This document shows positions 8,524 through 17,319 of a DNA stretch of 64,000 nucleotides, in pieces. The DNA is from Actinomyces gaoshouyii. Lineage in GTDB: Bacteria; Actinomycetota; Actinomycetes; Actinomycetales; Actinomycetaceae. Position numbers and translations under genes: made by a program. Below the pieces are notes generated by a model, which saw only the letters and a program-made list of their open reading frames with translations, ran no database searches and had not been told where the DNA came from. The DNA lies in the NCBI RefSeq assembly GCF_002072175.1, contig NZ_MVIV01000010.1, forward strand, positions 1 to 64,000, read 5' to 3'. How positions within the stretch are numbered: position 1 is the first letter of the stretch; every line of letters starts with the position of its first letter.

Positions 8524-9255
8524 TCAGGCGGCACCGCCGTGCCCCCTGTCGGCCCCGCCGACGGCGCTGGCGAACCAGGATGTGATCGTCGTGGGATGGG
8601 TGATCGCGGTGCCGACGACGACGGCGAAGGCGCCGCGCTCCATCGCCGCGGCGGCCTGGGCCGGGGTGTGGATCCGTCCCTCGACGACGAGCGGCAGGGA
8701 GGCGAAGCCGACGATCTCGTCGACGAGCCCGAGGTCGGGGCCATCGGTTTTGGGACGCTCGCCGGTGTAGCCGGCCAGGGTGGTGCCCAGGACATCGACG
8801 CCGGCGTCCTGCGCGGCGCGGGCATCGTCGGCGCTGCCGCAGTCGGCCATGATGAGGGTGCCCGGACGGGCGGCGCGCAGTCCCTCGACGGTCTGGGCCA
8901 GGGTGAGCCCATCGGGGCGGGGGCGGCGCGTGCCGTCCAGGGCCACGATCTGGCTGCCGGTGGCGGCCACGGCGATGGCGTGCGTGAGGGTGGGGGTGAT
9001 GAAGACGCCGTCGTGACCGTCCTTCCACAAGCCGATGACCGGCACGTCGACGTGCTGGGTGATGAGGGCGAGGTCTGCCAGGCCCTGGGCGCGGATGCCG
9101 ACGGCGCCGCCGGCCACGCAGGCCTGGGCGACCTCGTCCATGGTGCGCGGGTCTCGCATGGGCTCACCGGGGTAGGCCTGGGCGGAGGCGATGAGGCCCC
9201 CCTTGAGGCGGTCGAGGACGGCCTGGCTGGTGCCGGTCTCATTCGCTGTGGTCAT
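8524..9255 (-). CDS. nanE: N-acetylmannosamine-6-phosphate 2-epimerase
   Basis: Converts ManNAc-6-P to GlcNAc-6-P. The 243-residue TIM-barrel protein starts MTTANETG. It carries GGLIASAQAYPGEPM, the catalytic lysine region VIGLWKDGH, IMADCGS, and the catalytic glutamate region VVEGRIHTP followed by VVVGTAITHP. A GAAAGAAGG ribosome binding site supports the start at 9255; the much longer open frame upstream is a shadow of nanK and nanA. It follows nanK in the sialic acid operon. Confidence 0.92.
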   Translation of the reverse strand: MTTANETGTSQAVLDRLKGGLIASAQAYPGEPMRDPRTMDEVAQACVAGGAVGIRAQGLADLALITQHVDVPVIGLWKDGHDGVFITPTLTHAIAVAATGSQIVALDGTRRPRPDGLTLAQTVEGLRAARPGTLIMADCGSADDARAAQDAGVDVLGTTLAGYTGERPKTDGPDLGLVDEIVGFASLPLVVEGRIHTPAQAAAAMERGAFAVVVGTAITHPTTITSWFASAVGGADRGHGGAA

Positions 9256-9361
9256 GACGAGGCCTTCTTTCGTGGGGCGGGAGGTGGAATGCGATATGGC
9301 TGCTGAGCCCGCGATGGGCGGCAGGCAGTGGTCGGGCGAAGATCGGCAACGGGGCTCCGCC

Positions 9362-10402
9362 TCACCCGATGAGGGCGAGGGCGCCCCGGGCGGCGCCGAT
9401 GATGGGGGCGGTGGTGCCGAGCTCGGCGGGGACGATCTCGATGCCGGCCAGCGGCTCGATGACCTCGGAGGCGAAGGCCTCGCGCAGCGGGGCCCACCAC
9501 AGTTCGCCGGCCCTGGCCAGGCCTCCGGAGATGATGACGCGCTCGGGGTCGAGGACGGTGGCGACGCCGGCGATGGCCTGGGCGAGGGCGAGGGCGGCCT
9601 CGCGGTAGACGCGGGCGGCGAGCTCGTCGCCAGCCTGGGCGCGCTTCTCGACATCGTGGGCGTTGGCCGCGGCAGGGTCCCCTCCGGCGGCGAGGTAGCG
9701 GCGGAGGATGTGGGGGCCGGCGGCGATCGGCTCGAGGTGGCCGGGGCGCCCGCAGGTGCAGGTCTCGCCTGCGGCGAGCCCCGAGGGCATGTGGCCGATC
9801 TCCCCGGCCACGTGGTGGGCGCCCCGCAAGGGGACGCCGTCGAGCAGCACGGAGCCGCCGACCCCGGTGCCCACGGCGACCATGAGGGCGCAGTGGGTGG
9901 CGCGCCCGGCGCCGAGCCAAGCCTCCCCCGCCGCGTAGGCGTCGACGTCGTTCTCGACGTGGATGGGCGGGCGGCCCAGGCCCTCGGCCTCCAGGCGGGC
10001 CTGAACGCCCTCCGCGACGCGAGTGCCGGCCCAGTCGGTGATGGCATCGGTGGCCGAGACGATTTCGCCGCGCTCGACGTCGACGACGCCGGCGGTGCCG
10101 ATGCCCACCGCACTGATGGTCGGGGGCCCGTCAGCGGTCTCACCGGGGATGCCCGTGCGCGCGACCTTGACGACGAGGGAGGCGATGGCGTCGAGCATGG
10201 CGGCCGGGCCGTCATGAGCGGGAGTGGGGACGGAGGCGATGGGGCCGAGCAGGGCGCCGTCGGCTCCCACGAGCGCGGCCGCCATCTTGGTGCCGCCCAG
10301 GTCGAGGCCGACGACGCCAGTGGGGCGATGGACGCCCGCCCCGCCGGTAGCGCGGGGCGCGTCGGATGCGGGTGCGGCGCCGCTGGCGTCGGTGGAGGCC
10401 AT
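9362..10402 (-). CDS. nanK: ROK-family kinase, probable N-acetylmannosamine kinase
   Basis: Phosphorylates ManNAc released by NanA; the ROK family also includes glucokinases and regulators, so the substrate is inferred from context. The 346-residue protein has the ATP-binding GLDLGGTKMAAALV near residue 33, the ROK signature HVENDVDAYAAGEAWLGAG, and GEIGHMPSG. The usual zinc motif C-x-C-G-x-x-G-C-x-E reads CTCGRPGHLE near 217, with histidine in place of the third cysteine. An AAAGGA ribosome binding site supports the start. Confidence 0.85.
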   Translation of the reverse strand: MASTDASGAAPASDAPRATGGAGVHRPTGVVGLDLGGTKMAAALVGADGALLGPIASVPTPAHDGPAAMLDAIASLVVKVARTGIPGETADGPPTISAVGIGTAGVVDVERGEIVSATDAITDWAGTRVAEGVQARLEAEGLGRPPIHVENDVDAYAAGEAWLGAGRATHCALMVAVGTGVGGSVLLDGVPLRGAHHVAGEIGHMPSGLAAGETCTCGRPGHLEPIAAGPHILRRYLAAGGDPAAANAHDVEKRAQAGDELAARVYREAALALAQAIAGVATVLDPERVIISGGLARAGELWWAPLREAFASEVIEPLAGIEIVPAELGTTAPIIGAARGALALIG

Positions 10403-10463
10403 GGGAGTCCTTTCGTTGCCGCCCCGGGTCGGCCTGGGGAGGGAATACGGGAGCGAAGAGGTG

Positions 10464-10495
10464 GCTCGGGGCCGGGCGAGGGCCCGGCCCCGAGC
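10464..10495 (-). terminator. GC-rich hairpin between nanA and nanK
   Basis: A perfect 14-bp stem (10464-10477 with 10482-10495) with a 4-base GAGG loop, 10 bases after the nanA stop. There is no T-run, so it is more likely an mRNA-stabilising or partly terminating intercistronic structure than a full terminator. Confidence 0.6.
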
Positions 10496-10505
10496 AGCGC
10501 TGGCC

Positions 10506-11426
10506 TCAGATGAGGCCCTCCTCCTTCATGATGGCCACGACAGCGTCCTTGTTGGCGCCCTCGAGGGGCTTGATCGGGAAGGCCATGTGGTTGGCCTTGA
10601 TGATGCCGAGTTCGACCATGGCGGTCTTGAAGGCGCCGATGCCGGTGGCGTCGCCGGAGCGGCCCTTGACGGCGAAGACGGTCTCGAAATGGGCGGCGAT
10701 CCTGTCCTGGATGTCGCGCACGCGGGTCCAGTCGCCCTCGCGGGAGGCGTCCCACATCTCGCGGTAGGGGCGCGGTTCGACGTTGCCGTAGCCGGGGACG
10801 AAGCCGTCGGCGCCCAGCAGGAGCATGCCGTCGACCATGAGCTCGTGGCCGGATAGGAGGGCCAGGGGATGGCCGGCCTTCTCATTGGCGGCCACGAGGC
10901 GGCGGAAGCCCACGTCGTCGCCGGAGGAGTCCTTGACTCCGGCGATGACGTCCTCGGTTCCCAGGCGCACGAGGAGATCGCGGGACAGCTTCTTGCCGCC
11001 CAGGCGCACGGGGACGTCGTAGGCGAAGACGGGAATCGAGACGGCAGCGGCGATCGCCCGGAAGTGGGCGGCGAACTCCTCCTCATCGTTGATGGCATAG
11101 AAGGGGCAAGTGGCCACGATGCCGTCGGCCCCCAGGGCCTCGGCTCGCTTCGCGTGCTCGATGACGCGCTTGGCGGTGGTGTCGATGGCGCCGGCCAGGA
11201 CCGGTACGCGGCCGGCTGCGCGGGCGACGGTTCTCTTGACGATCTCGTCGCGCTCGGCGTCGGTGAGGTAGGCGACCTCGCCGGAGGAGCCGAGGACGAA
11301 CAGACCGTGCATACCGCCGTCGATGAGGTGATCGATGATCTTGTCGAGGTCCTCGTAGTCGACGTCACCGCTGGCGGTGAACGGGGTGATGACCGGTGGG
11401 ATGACGCCGGTGAAGCGGGTGTCCAT
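10506..11426 (-). CDS. nanA: DapA-family aldolase, probable N-acetylneuraminate lyase
   Basis: Splits N-acetylneuraminate into ManNAc and pyruvate through a Schiff base. The 306-residue TIM barrel has VLGSSGEVAYLTDAER in place of the GTTGE loop, the tyrosine in VFAYDVPVR near residue 136 and the Schiff-base lysine in AGVKDSSGDD near 164. Both positions match the canonical Tyr137/Lys165. The family also contains dihydrodipicolinate synthase and other lyases, so the assignment to NanA rests mainly on the adjacent nanK, nanE, transporter and regulator. Confidence 0.82.
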   Translation of the reverse strand: MDTRFTGVIPPVITPFTASGDVDYEDLDKIIDHLIDGGMHGLFVLGSSGEVAYLTDAERDEIVKRTVARAAGRVPVLAGAIDTTAKRVIEHAKRAEALGADGIVATCPFYAINDEEEFAAHFRAIAAAVSIPVFAYDVPVRLGGKKLSRDLLVRLGTEDVIAGVKDSSGDDVGFRRLVAANEKAGHPLALLSGHELMVDGMLLLGADGFVPGYGNVEPRPYREMWDASREGDWTRVRDIQDRIAAHFETVFAVKGRSGDATGIGAFKTAMVELGIIKANHMAFPIKPLEGANKDAVVAIMKEEGLI

Positions 11427-11492
11427 GAAGGTGTTCTTCCTGATTGCTGGGATGGGGGCAGGGAGAGGGCAGGGCGCCGACGACAGCGGCGC

Positions 11493-12341
11493 TCAGCCCT
11501 CGAGGAGCGACGGCACGGCGGACAGCAGCGTCCTGGTGTAGTTCTCCTGAGGGTTGTTGAAGATCTCCGCCGTCGTGCCCATCTCGAGGATCCGGCCGTA
11601 GTACATGACGGCAATCTTGTCCGAGACATAGCGGACGGTGTTGATGTCGTGGCTGATGAACACCAGGCCCAGGCCGAGGGTGGCCTTGAGATCCTGGAGA
11701 AGGTTGAGCACCTGGGCCCGCACGGAGACATCGAGTGCAGAGGTGGGCTCGTCGGCCACGATGATGTCGGGGTCGAGGGCCAGCGCGCGGGCGATGGCCA
11801 CGCGCTGGCGCTGACCGCCGGAGATCTGGCGGGGCAGAACGTCCAGGGCGCTGGGCGGAAGGCCCACGAGGTGCAGGAGGTCGCGCACGCGGGCCTCGCG
11901 CTCCTTGGGGCTGCCGATGCCGTGGACGTTGAGCGGGTCGATGAGCGTGTCGTGCACGATCATGCGCGGGTTGAGCGCGGTGGCGGGGTCCTGGAAGACC
12001 ACGGATACCGAGCGGCCCAGGGCCTTGCGGTCCGCGGCCGAGTGGCCGATCCGCTTGCCCTTGAAGTAGACCTCGCCCTTCGTCAGGGGCTGCAGGCCGA
12101 CCATGACTCGCGCCGTCGTCGACTTGCCGCAGCCGGACTCGCCCACGAGCCCGAGGGTCTCGCCGCGGCGCACCGTCAGGGAGACGTCGTTGACGGCGTG
12201 AACGGTGTCGGGCTTGAACAGGCTGCCAGTGCGAGAGGTGTGGATGACGTGCGCGTTCCTCAGCTCGATGACGGGATCAGCCTCGGTCCAGGCGCCGGGG
12301 GCGCCGTCGGCGGTGCCGCGGGGGGATGTGCGTGCGGCCAT
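11493..12341 (-). CDS. oligopeptide-type ABC transporter ATP-binding protein, probable sialic acid importer
   Basis: A 282-residue OppF/DppF-type ATPase: Walker A GESGCGKSTTARV, Q-loop FQDPATALNPRM, signature [14 protein letters not shown], Walker B IIVADEPTSALD, and the His switch FISHD. It is the second ATPase of the importer; the first is fused to a permease in the preceding gene. Its ATG overlaps the stop of the fusion gene in a TGATG junction, so translation is coupled. Sialic acid as substrate follows from the nan genes and from the related Corynebacterium glutamicum Sia-type transporter. Confidence 0.88.
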   Translation of the reverse strand: MAARTSPRGTADGAPGAWTEADPVIELRNAHVIHTSRTGSLFKPDTVHAVNDVSLTVRRGETLGLVGESGCGKSTTARVMVGLQPLTKGEVYFKGKRIGHSAADRKALGRSVSVVFQDPATALNPRMIVHDTLIDPLNVHGIGSPKEREARVRDLLHLVGLPPSALDVLPRQISGGQRQRVAIARALALDPDIIVADEPTSALDVSVRAQVLNLLQDLKATLGLGLVFISHDINTVRYVSDKIAVMYYGRILEMGTTAEIFNNPQENYTRTLLSAVPSLLEG

Positions 12342-14479
12342 CAGTGGGCCTCCTTCGCGAGGATCGCCTCAAGCTCGGGCGTGATGGCGAAGACGTGGTC
12401 CGGGTTGCCATCGACCGGCTTGAGGGTGGGGCGGGTCTCGAGGCCCACGGTGGGGTGGGAGGAGCGCGGCGCGAAGCGGTCTCCGGAGACGAACTCCGAG
12501 GGGCTGGGCACGGTGCCGCGGACCTGGTGGAGACGGTTGGAGCCCGCCTCGATGGAGAGCACGGCGCCGAGCAGGCCCCGGGTGTACTCGTGGGTCGGGT
12601 TGACGAGGAGCTCGGCGGTCTCGGCCTGCTCGACCACCTGACCGGCATACATGACGGTGATCCGGTGGGCGAGCTTGGCGACGAGCGCCAGATCATGGGA
12701 GACGAACACCATCGCGAAGCCGAGCTTCTCCCGCAGGTCGTTGAGGAGGTCGACGACCTGCTTCTGGACGGTGACGTCCAGGGCGGTGGTGGGCTCATCG
12801 GCCAGCACGAGGCTGGGGTCGCGGGTCAGCGCCATGGCGATGAGGACGCGCTGGCGCTGGCCGCCGGAGAGCTCGTGCGGGTAGCTCTTGAGGGTGCGCT
12901 CCGGGTCGAGGCCCACGAGCTCGAGGAGCTCAGCGGCCGTGCGCTTGCCCCCGCGGGAGGTGAGCTGCTTCATCTGGGCGCTGATGAGCATGGAGGGGTT
13001 GAGGGACGACAGCGCGTCCTGGTAGATCATGCTCATCTCGTGGCCGCGCAGGGCGTTGTGCTGCTCGGGCGTCATCTCGAGGATGTTCTGGCCCTTGAAC
13101 AGGATCTCGCCGGTGATGCGGGCGGTGGGCGGCAGGAGCCCCATGACGGCCATCGAGGAGATGGACTTGCCGCAGCCGGACTCGCCGACCAGGCCCATCG
13201 TCTCGCCGGGGCGCACCGAGAAGGAGACGTCGTCGACGATATTGACCTCGCCGTGCTGGGCGGGGAAGGCGATGGACAGGCTCTTGACCTCCAGGACGGG
13301 GGCGGCGCCGGTGTCGGTGTAGACGAGGCGGTCGCCGCGCTCGCGCTCGGCCACGGCCAGCTGCCGGAGGCGCTCGGCCAGCGGCACCTCCTCGGCGGCG
13401 GGCTCGACCAGCCCGGTCAGACTGCTGATCTCCCCGCCCTCGGCCGCATCGGAGGAGACCGAGGCGTGGGCCTCCACGGCAGCGCCGGCCTCGTCCCAGG
13501 CCTTGGCGGTCTCGACGGCCTCCAGCGCCTCCTCGTCGGCCTGGACGTCGACCTTGCGGCGGATGCGCGGCGAGGCCATGGCGTCGGTGAGACCCTCCGA
13601 CAGGACATTGAGGCACAGGGTGGTGATGAGAATCATGAGGCCGGGGAAGAAGGTCGGCCACCAGGCCCCCTGCAGGAGGAGCTCCTTGCCCTCGGAGAGC
13701 ATATTGCCCCAGGTGGGGGTGTTAACCGACTTGATGCCCGCGCCGATGAAGGACAGCGAGGCCTCGAAGACGATCGCGTCGGCCACGAGCACGGTGGCGA
13801 AGACCATGATCGGGGCGATGCAGTTGCGGGCGACGTGCTTGACCAGGATCCAGGGCACGGCGGCCCCCATGACCTTGGAGGCCGCCACGTAGTCCTCCCC
13901 GAACTGGGACAGGATGTTGGCGCGAACGACGCGGGTGAGCTGCGGGATGTAGAGGATGGCGATCGACACGATGATCACCGGGAGCATCGGCAGGCTCTGC
14001 GACAGGGCCGAGACGAGCACGGCCGCCAGGGCGATGCCCGGGAAGGACATGACGATGTCGAGGACGCGCATGAGGACCTCGGAGAGCCACTTGCGCGCGG
14101 TGGCGGCGATCGCCCCGAGAACCACGGCGACGGCTAGGGCGAGGGCCGTGGCGGACAGGCCGACGACGATGGAGACGCGCGAGCCGTAGACGACGCGGGA
14201 GAAGACGTCCCGCCCGGTCTTGTCGGTGCCGAAGAACTGCTCCCCATTGGGGGCCACGGTCACCGTGGTGATCTCGCCGATGCCCTCCTGATAGGTGGTT
14301 CCCTCGGCGAGCCCCGTGGTGGAGGGGTTGTAGGTGGCGATGACCGGGGCGAGGATCCCCATGAGCACGATCGCGAAAAGGACGACGACGGCGATCTTGG
14401 AGCCGAGCGGCAGGGCCTTCCAGCCCTGGAAGCGCAGGCCGGGCTTGGCGGCCTTGTCAAGTGTGCGGCGGTGCAGCAT
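12341..14479 (-). CDS. fused ABC permease and ATP-binding protein of sialic acid importer
   Basis: A 712-residue fusion. Residues about 1-300 are a DppC-type permease: an N-terminal membrane segment, the FGTDKTGRDVFSR extracytoplasmic motif, then five more segments with the EAA-like coupling region. Residues about 305-393 form an acidic Ala/Glu-rich linker. Residues 394-712 are a DppD-type ATPase with Walker A GESGCGKSISS near 438, signature SGGQRQRVLIAMAL and Walker B LVLADEPTTALD. There is no internal stop or obvious second start. The start at 14479 makes a TGATG junction with the upstream permease. A similar fused subunit is known, as I recall, in the C. glutamicum Sia system. Confidence 0.9.
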   Translation of the reverse strand: MLHRRTLDKAAKPGLRFQGWKALPLGSKIAVVVLFAIVLMGILAPVIATYNPSTTGLAEGTTYQEGIGEITTVTVAPNGEQFFGTDKTGRDVFSRVVYGSRVSIVVGLSATALALAVAVVLGAIAATARKWLSEVLMRVLDIVMSFPGIALAAVLVSALSQSLPMLPVIIVSIAILYIPQLTRVVRANILSQFGEDYVAASKVMGAAVPWILVKHVARNCIAPIMVFATVLVADAIVFEASLSFIGAGIKSVNTPTWGNMLSEGKELLLQGAWWPTFFPGLMILITTLCLNVLSEGLTDAMASPRIRRKVDVQADEEALEAVETAKAWDEAGAAVEAHASVSSDAAEGGEISSLTGLVEPAAEEVPLAERLRQLAVAERERGDRLVYTDTGAAPVLEVKSLSIAFPAQHGEVNIVDDVSFSVRPGETMGLVGESGCGKSISSMAVMGLLPPTARITGEILFKGQNILEMTPEQHNALRGHEMSMIYQDALSSLNPSMLISAQMKQLTSRGGKRTAAELLELVGLDPERTLKSYPHELSGGQRQRVLIAMALTRDPSLVLADEPTTALDVTVQKQVVDLLNDLREKLGFAMVFVSHDLALVAKLAHRITVMYAGQVVEQAETAELLVNPTHEYTRGLLGAVLSIEAGSNRLHQVRGTVPSPSEFVSGDRFAPRSSHPTVGLETRPTLKPVDGNPDHVFAITPELEAILAKEAH

Positions 14480-15444
14480 CAGACGCTCCTGATTCGCGGG
14501 TTGACGAGGACGTAGAGCATGTCGACGATGATGTTGATGACGATGAACGCCAGCGCGACGGTGATCGAGACGCCCTGAACGATGTTGACCTCGTTGCGGG
14601 TGATGCCATCGAGGATGAGCTGGCCCATGCCCTTGATGTTGAAGATGATCTCGATGACGACGGCGCCGCCCATCGAGTAGCCCACGCGCAGGCCCAGGAC
14701 CGTCAGCGGGGTGATGAGCGCGTTGCGCAGGACGTTGCGCGCCACGACGACGCGCTTGGGGATGCCGGCGCCGATGGCGGTGCGCACGTAGTCGCGGTCG
14801 AGCTCCTCGACCATGGCGGTGCGCACGACCCGGGTGAGCGAGCCGATGTTGGGCACGGCGATGGCCAGGGCCGGCAGGAAGACCTGGCGGACGTACTCGC
14901 CGGGGTCGTCGGAGAAATGGATCCAGTCGGTGATGAGGGCCGGGAAGATCCCGGCTCCCCCGGGCACATCGGTGAGCCACTGGATGAGGAGCAGTGCCAG
15001 CCAGAAGGAGGGGGTGGCCAGGCAGGCGATGGAGACGACGCGGATGATCTGGTCGGGCCAGCGGTCCCGGTACAGGGCCGCGACGACGCCGAGGATTGCG
15101 GCGATGACGATCGCCACGGCCAGGCCGATGAGGGTGAGCTGGAGGGTGATGGGGAAGGCGTCCGAGATGAGCCGGCTGATGTCGACGCCAGTGAAGCTCT
15201 GCCCGAGGTCACCGTGGACGAGGCCGACGAGATAGTCCCAGAACCTGGTCAGGAGGGGGTCGTTGAGGTGGTGGTCGATCCGGTACTGCTCGAGGGCCTC
15301 CGACGATGCCGCCTCGCCCAGCGCCAGGCGCGCGGGGTCTGCCGAGGAGAACGACATGACGACGAAGACGAGCAGCGTCACACCCAGCACCATGACGGGC
15401 AGCGCCAGGAGGCGCCGTCCGATCAGGCGGATGAGGTTGGACAC
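14479..15444 (-). CDS. oligopeptide-type ABC transporter permease, probable sialic acid importer
   Basis: A 321-residue DppB-type inner-membrane permease with six predicted segments. It has the typical N-terminal helix (LLALPVMVLGVTLLVFVVMSF), the conserved LGLD-like ligand loop region and the coupling motif RTAIGAGIPKRVVVARNVLRNA. The GTG start at 15444 was chosen because AAAGGAG lies 7 bases upstream; the open frame reaches 15516 without support. It pairs with the permease half of the next gene to form the translocation pore. An operator-like repeat and promoter lie in front of it. Confidence 0.9.
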   Translation of the reverse strand: MSNLIRLIGRRLLALPVMVLGVTLLVFVVMSFSSADPARLALGEAASSEALEQYRIDHHLNDPLLTRFWDYLVGLVHGDLGQSFTGVDISRLISDAFPITLQLTLIGLAVAIVIAAILGVVAALYRDRWPDQIIRVVSIACLATPSFWLALLLIQWLTDVPGGAGIFPALITDWIHFSDDPGEYVRQVFLPALAIAVPNIGSLTRVVRTAMVEELDRDYVRTAIGAGIPKRVVVARNVLRNALITPLTVLGLRVGYSMGGAVVIEIIFNIKGMGQLILDGITRNEVNIVQGVSITVALAFIVINIIVDMLYVLVNPRIRSV

Positions 15445-15550
15445 TGGAATGCTCCTTTGCTTCGGTGTCCCGCCCGGGTGGGCGGTGGTTGGCCTGCCGG
15501 CCCGCCCCGGCGCCAATGGGGCGCGAGGGGGCGGTCGGGCGACCTCAGAT

Positions 15551-15581
15551 ATATTGTCTGATGTCTGATGACTAATGGCAA
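15551..15581 (-). promoter_or_regulatory. putative internal promoter with NanR-like operator
   Basis: On the minus strand TTGCCA (15576-15581) and CAATAT (15551-15556) are 19 bases apart. The spacer is filled by three tandem heptads that read on the plus strand GTCTGAT, GTCTGAT, GACTAAT (15556-15576). The first 15 bases match the operator-like block before the solute-binding gene at 13 of 15 positions. A repressor here would block the permease promoter. Confidence 0.5.
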
Positions 15582-15599
15582 ATTGGCGCCCCCGCCAAT
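15582..15599. repeat. short inverted repeat upstream of the permease gene
   Basis: ATTGGCG and CGCCAAT form a perfect 7-bp stem around CCCC. It lies between the larger hairpin and the heptad repeats. Its role is unclear; it could be a minor RNA stem. Confidence 0.4.
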
Positions 15600-15603
15600 C
15601 ATG

Positions 15604-15640
15604 GCGCGGCGCTCCCCCGACGAGCGAGGGAGCGCCGCGC
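15604..15640 (-). terminator. intercistronic hairpin after the solute-binding protein gene
   Basis: A perfect 13-bp GC-rich stem (15604-15616 with 15628-15640) with an 11-base loop begins 28 bases after the binding-protein stop. No T-run follows. Such stems between binding protein and permease genes commonly protect or partly terminate the upstream message, giving more binding protein than membrane subunits. Confidence 0.65.
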
Positions 15641-15668
15641 GCACCTCAGACGGATGAGCCCACGGGAC

Positions 15669-17303
15669 TCAGCTGTTGTTCGAACCGACCCCAGCGAAGG
15701 ACAGACCGGTGAGGGTGATCGGCTTGAAGTTGACCAGGGTGTCGCCGTTCCAGGCCGTGGGAGTCTTGCGGTGGAAGATCGGGTAGAGCGGCACGACCTC
15801 GGAGATGGCGTCGAAGATCTCCTGCCAGGCCGCCACCTGCTCGTCACCGGTCTTCTGCACGGCGGAGTCCAGCATCTCCTGGATCTTGGTCTGCGACTCC
15901 TGCCCCTTCCAGTGCAGGCGCTTGTCGATCCATGTGTCGCCGGCGTACCACCAGCGCAGGAGCAGGTCCGCGTCGTTGCCGAACACCGAGGGGTCGCCGG
16001 GGGCCACGACGATGTCGTAGGCCTCGGGAACGCCATCGATGGTGTTGTAGACGTCGGCGGACTTCTTCTCCTCGTAGGTGACCGTCAGGCCCGCGGCCTC
16101 GAGGTTCTCCTTGATGATCGGGCGGACCGAGGAGAACCAGCCGTGGTCGGAGCACAGCAGGCGCACGCTCTTCAGCCCGGTCTCGGCAAGGAGGGCCTTG
16201 GCCTTCTCGACGCCGCCGGTGGAGTAGTCCACCTTGGCGGCGCGGTATGCGGGGTGCCCCTTCTGGACGAAGCAGGTGGCCGGGGTGGCCAGGCCCGCCA
16301 TGCCGTTCTTGCAGATGGATTCGTAATCGAGGGCGTAGAGGATCGCCTGACGGTTCTTGACGTCCTTCATGGGCTCGGAGCCGCAGTTGAACATCGCGAA
16401 CAGGAGGCCGAAGCCCTGCTCGGCACTGACCTTGATGGGGGCGGACATGGCGGTGAGCTGAGCGGCCGGGACGGCGTCGATCGCCTGGACCGTGCCGTTG
16501 CTCATCGCGTTGGTGCGAGTGGTGTCATCGGGCAGGATCTGCCAGGTCATGGACTTGGCCAGGGCGGGCTTGGAGCCGTTGTACTTGTCATTGCGCTCGA
16601 AGACGACGGTCTTAGTGGCGGCGCCGTTGTCCTTCATGACGTAGGGGCCGGTGCCCACGGGCATCTGATCGAAGGCCTTCGCGTCGGCCTCGACGGCGGC
16701 CTTCGGGACGATCTTGACCACGGCGACGCGCTCCGCGACCAGCGAGAAGGGGTACTTGAGCGTGAGGGTGACGGTCTTATCGTCCTTCTTCTCCACCTTG
16801 TCCAGGAAGGGGAGGAAGGAGGCGTACAGGGACTCGTTGTCCGGGTTGAGGACCCGCTCGAAGGAGAAGACGACGTCCTCGACAGTGACGGCGGTGCCGT
16901 CGGAGAAGACCGCGCCGTCGCGCAGGGCGACCTCGTAACTCGTGTCGCTGACCTTGGTGGGCAGCGCGGCGCCGAGAGCCGGGTAGCACTCGCGGGTGAC
17001 GGGGTGGATCTCGGTCAGGCCCTCCATGGTGTGCCAGTTGGCGGCGACGGTCAGGGCCGACGTCGTCGTCATCGGGTCATAGCCGTTGGTGCCGAGCTCG
17101 TAGGAGATGCCGGCGGCGATGACGCCATCCTTGTTGGTCACCTCGACATCGGGGGCGGCCGAGGATCCAGCGCCAGTGCTGGACTTCTTGGCGGTCCCAC
17201 CACCGCAGGCAGCGAGGGTCGCGGCAATGCCGGCGGCCAGGCCCATGGTGGAGCTGATCTTGATGAAGTCGCGCCGGGAAGCGCGGGGAACTGAAATCGC
17301 CAT
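15669..17303 (-). CDS. ABC transporter solute-binding lipoprotein, probable sialic acid binding
   Basis: A 544-residue family 5 (SBP_bac_5/DppA-like) binding protein. The signal peptide has a twin-arginine-like SRRDF start and a lipobox ending AAC near residue 30, so it is probably a lipid-anchored, possibly Tat-exported protein. The mature part has family motifs such as LRDGAVFSDGTAVTVEDVVFS and ANWHTMEGL. An AGGAG ribosome binding site 8 bases before the ATG supports 17303; the open frame runs on to 17507 but crosses the promoter. It is the first gene of the import operon. Confidence 0.9.
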   Translation of the reverse strand: MAISVPRASRRDFIKISSTMGLAAGIAATLAACGGGTAKKSSTGAGSSAAPDVEVTNKDGVIAAGISYELGTNGYDPMTTTSALTVAANWHTMEGLTEIHPVTRECYPALGAALPTKVSDTSYEVALRDGAVFSDGTAVTVEDVVFSFERVLNPDNESLYASFLPFLDKVEKKDDKTVTLTLKYPFSLVAERVAVVKIVPKAAVEADAKAFDQMPVGTGPYVMKDNGAATKTVVFERNDKYNGSKPALAKSMTWQILPDDTTRTNAMSNGTVQAIDAVPAAQLTAMSAPIKVSAEQGFGLLFAMFNCGSEPMKDVKNRQAILYALDYESICKNGMAGLATPATCFVQKGHPAYRAAKVDYSTGGVEKAKALLAETGLKSVRLLCSDHGWFSSVRPIIKENLEAAGLTVTYEEKKSADVYNTIDGVPEAYDIVVAPGDPSVFGNDADLLLRWWYAGDTWIDKRLHWKGQESQTKIQEMLDSAVQKTGDEQVAAWQEIFDAISEVVPLYPIFHRKTPTAWNGDTLVNFKPITLTGLSFAGVGSNNS

Positions 17304-17319
17304 TGGATGGACTCCTGAA

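Noticed and set aside
8524-10755. Single 743-codon minus-strand protein covering nanE and nanK
   Set aside because: Only the last 243 codons (NanE) are protein-like; the rest is an out-of-frame shadow of nanK and nanA.
12326-14137. Plus-strand open frame of 603 codons
   Set aside because: Antisense shadow of the fused permease-ATPase gene; composition is rich in Gly, Asp and His with no recognisable domain.
14480-14980. N-terminal extension of the permease-ATPase fusion
   Set aside because: The extension is an out-of-frame shadow of the upstream permease; the ATG at 14479 gives a standard DppC start and coupled junction.
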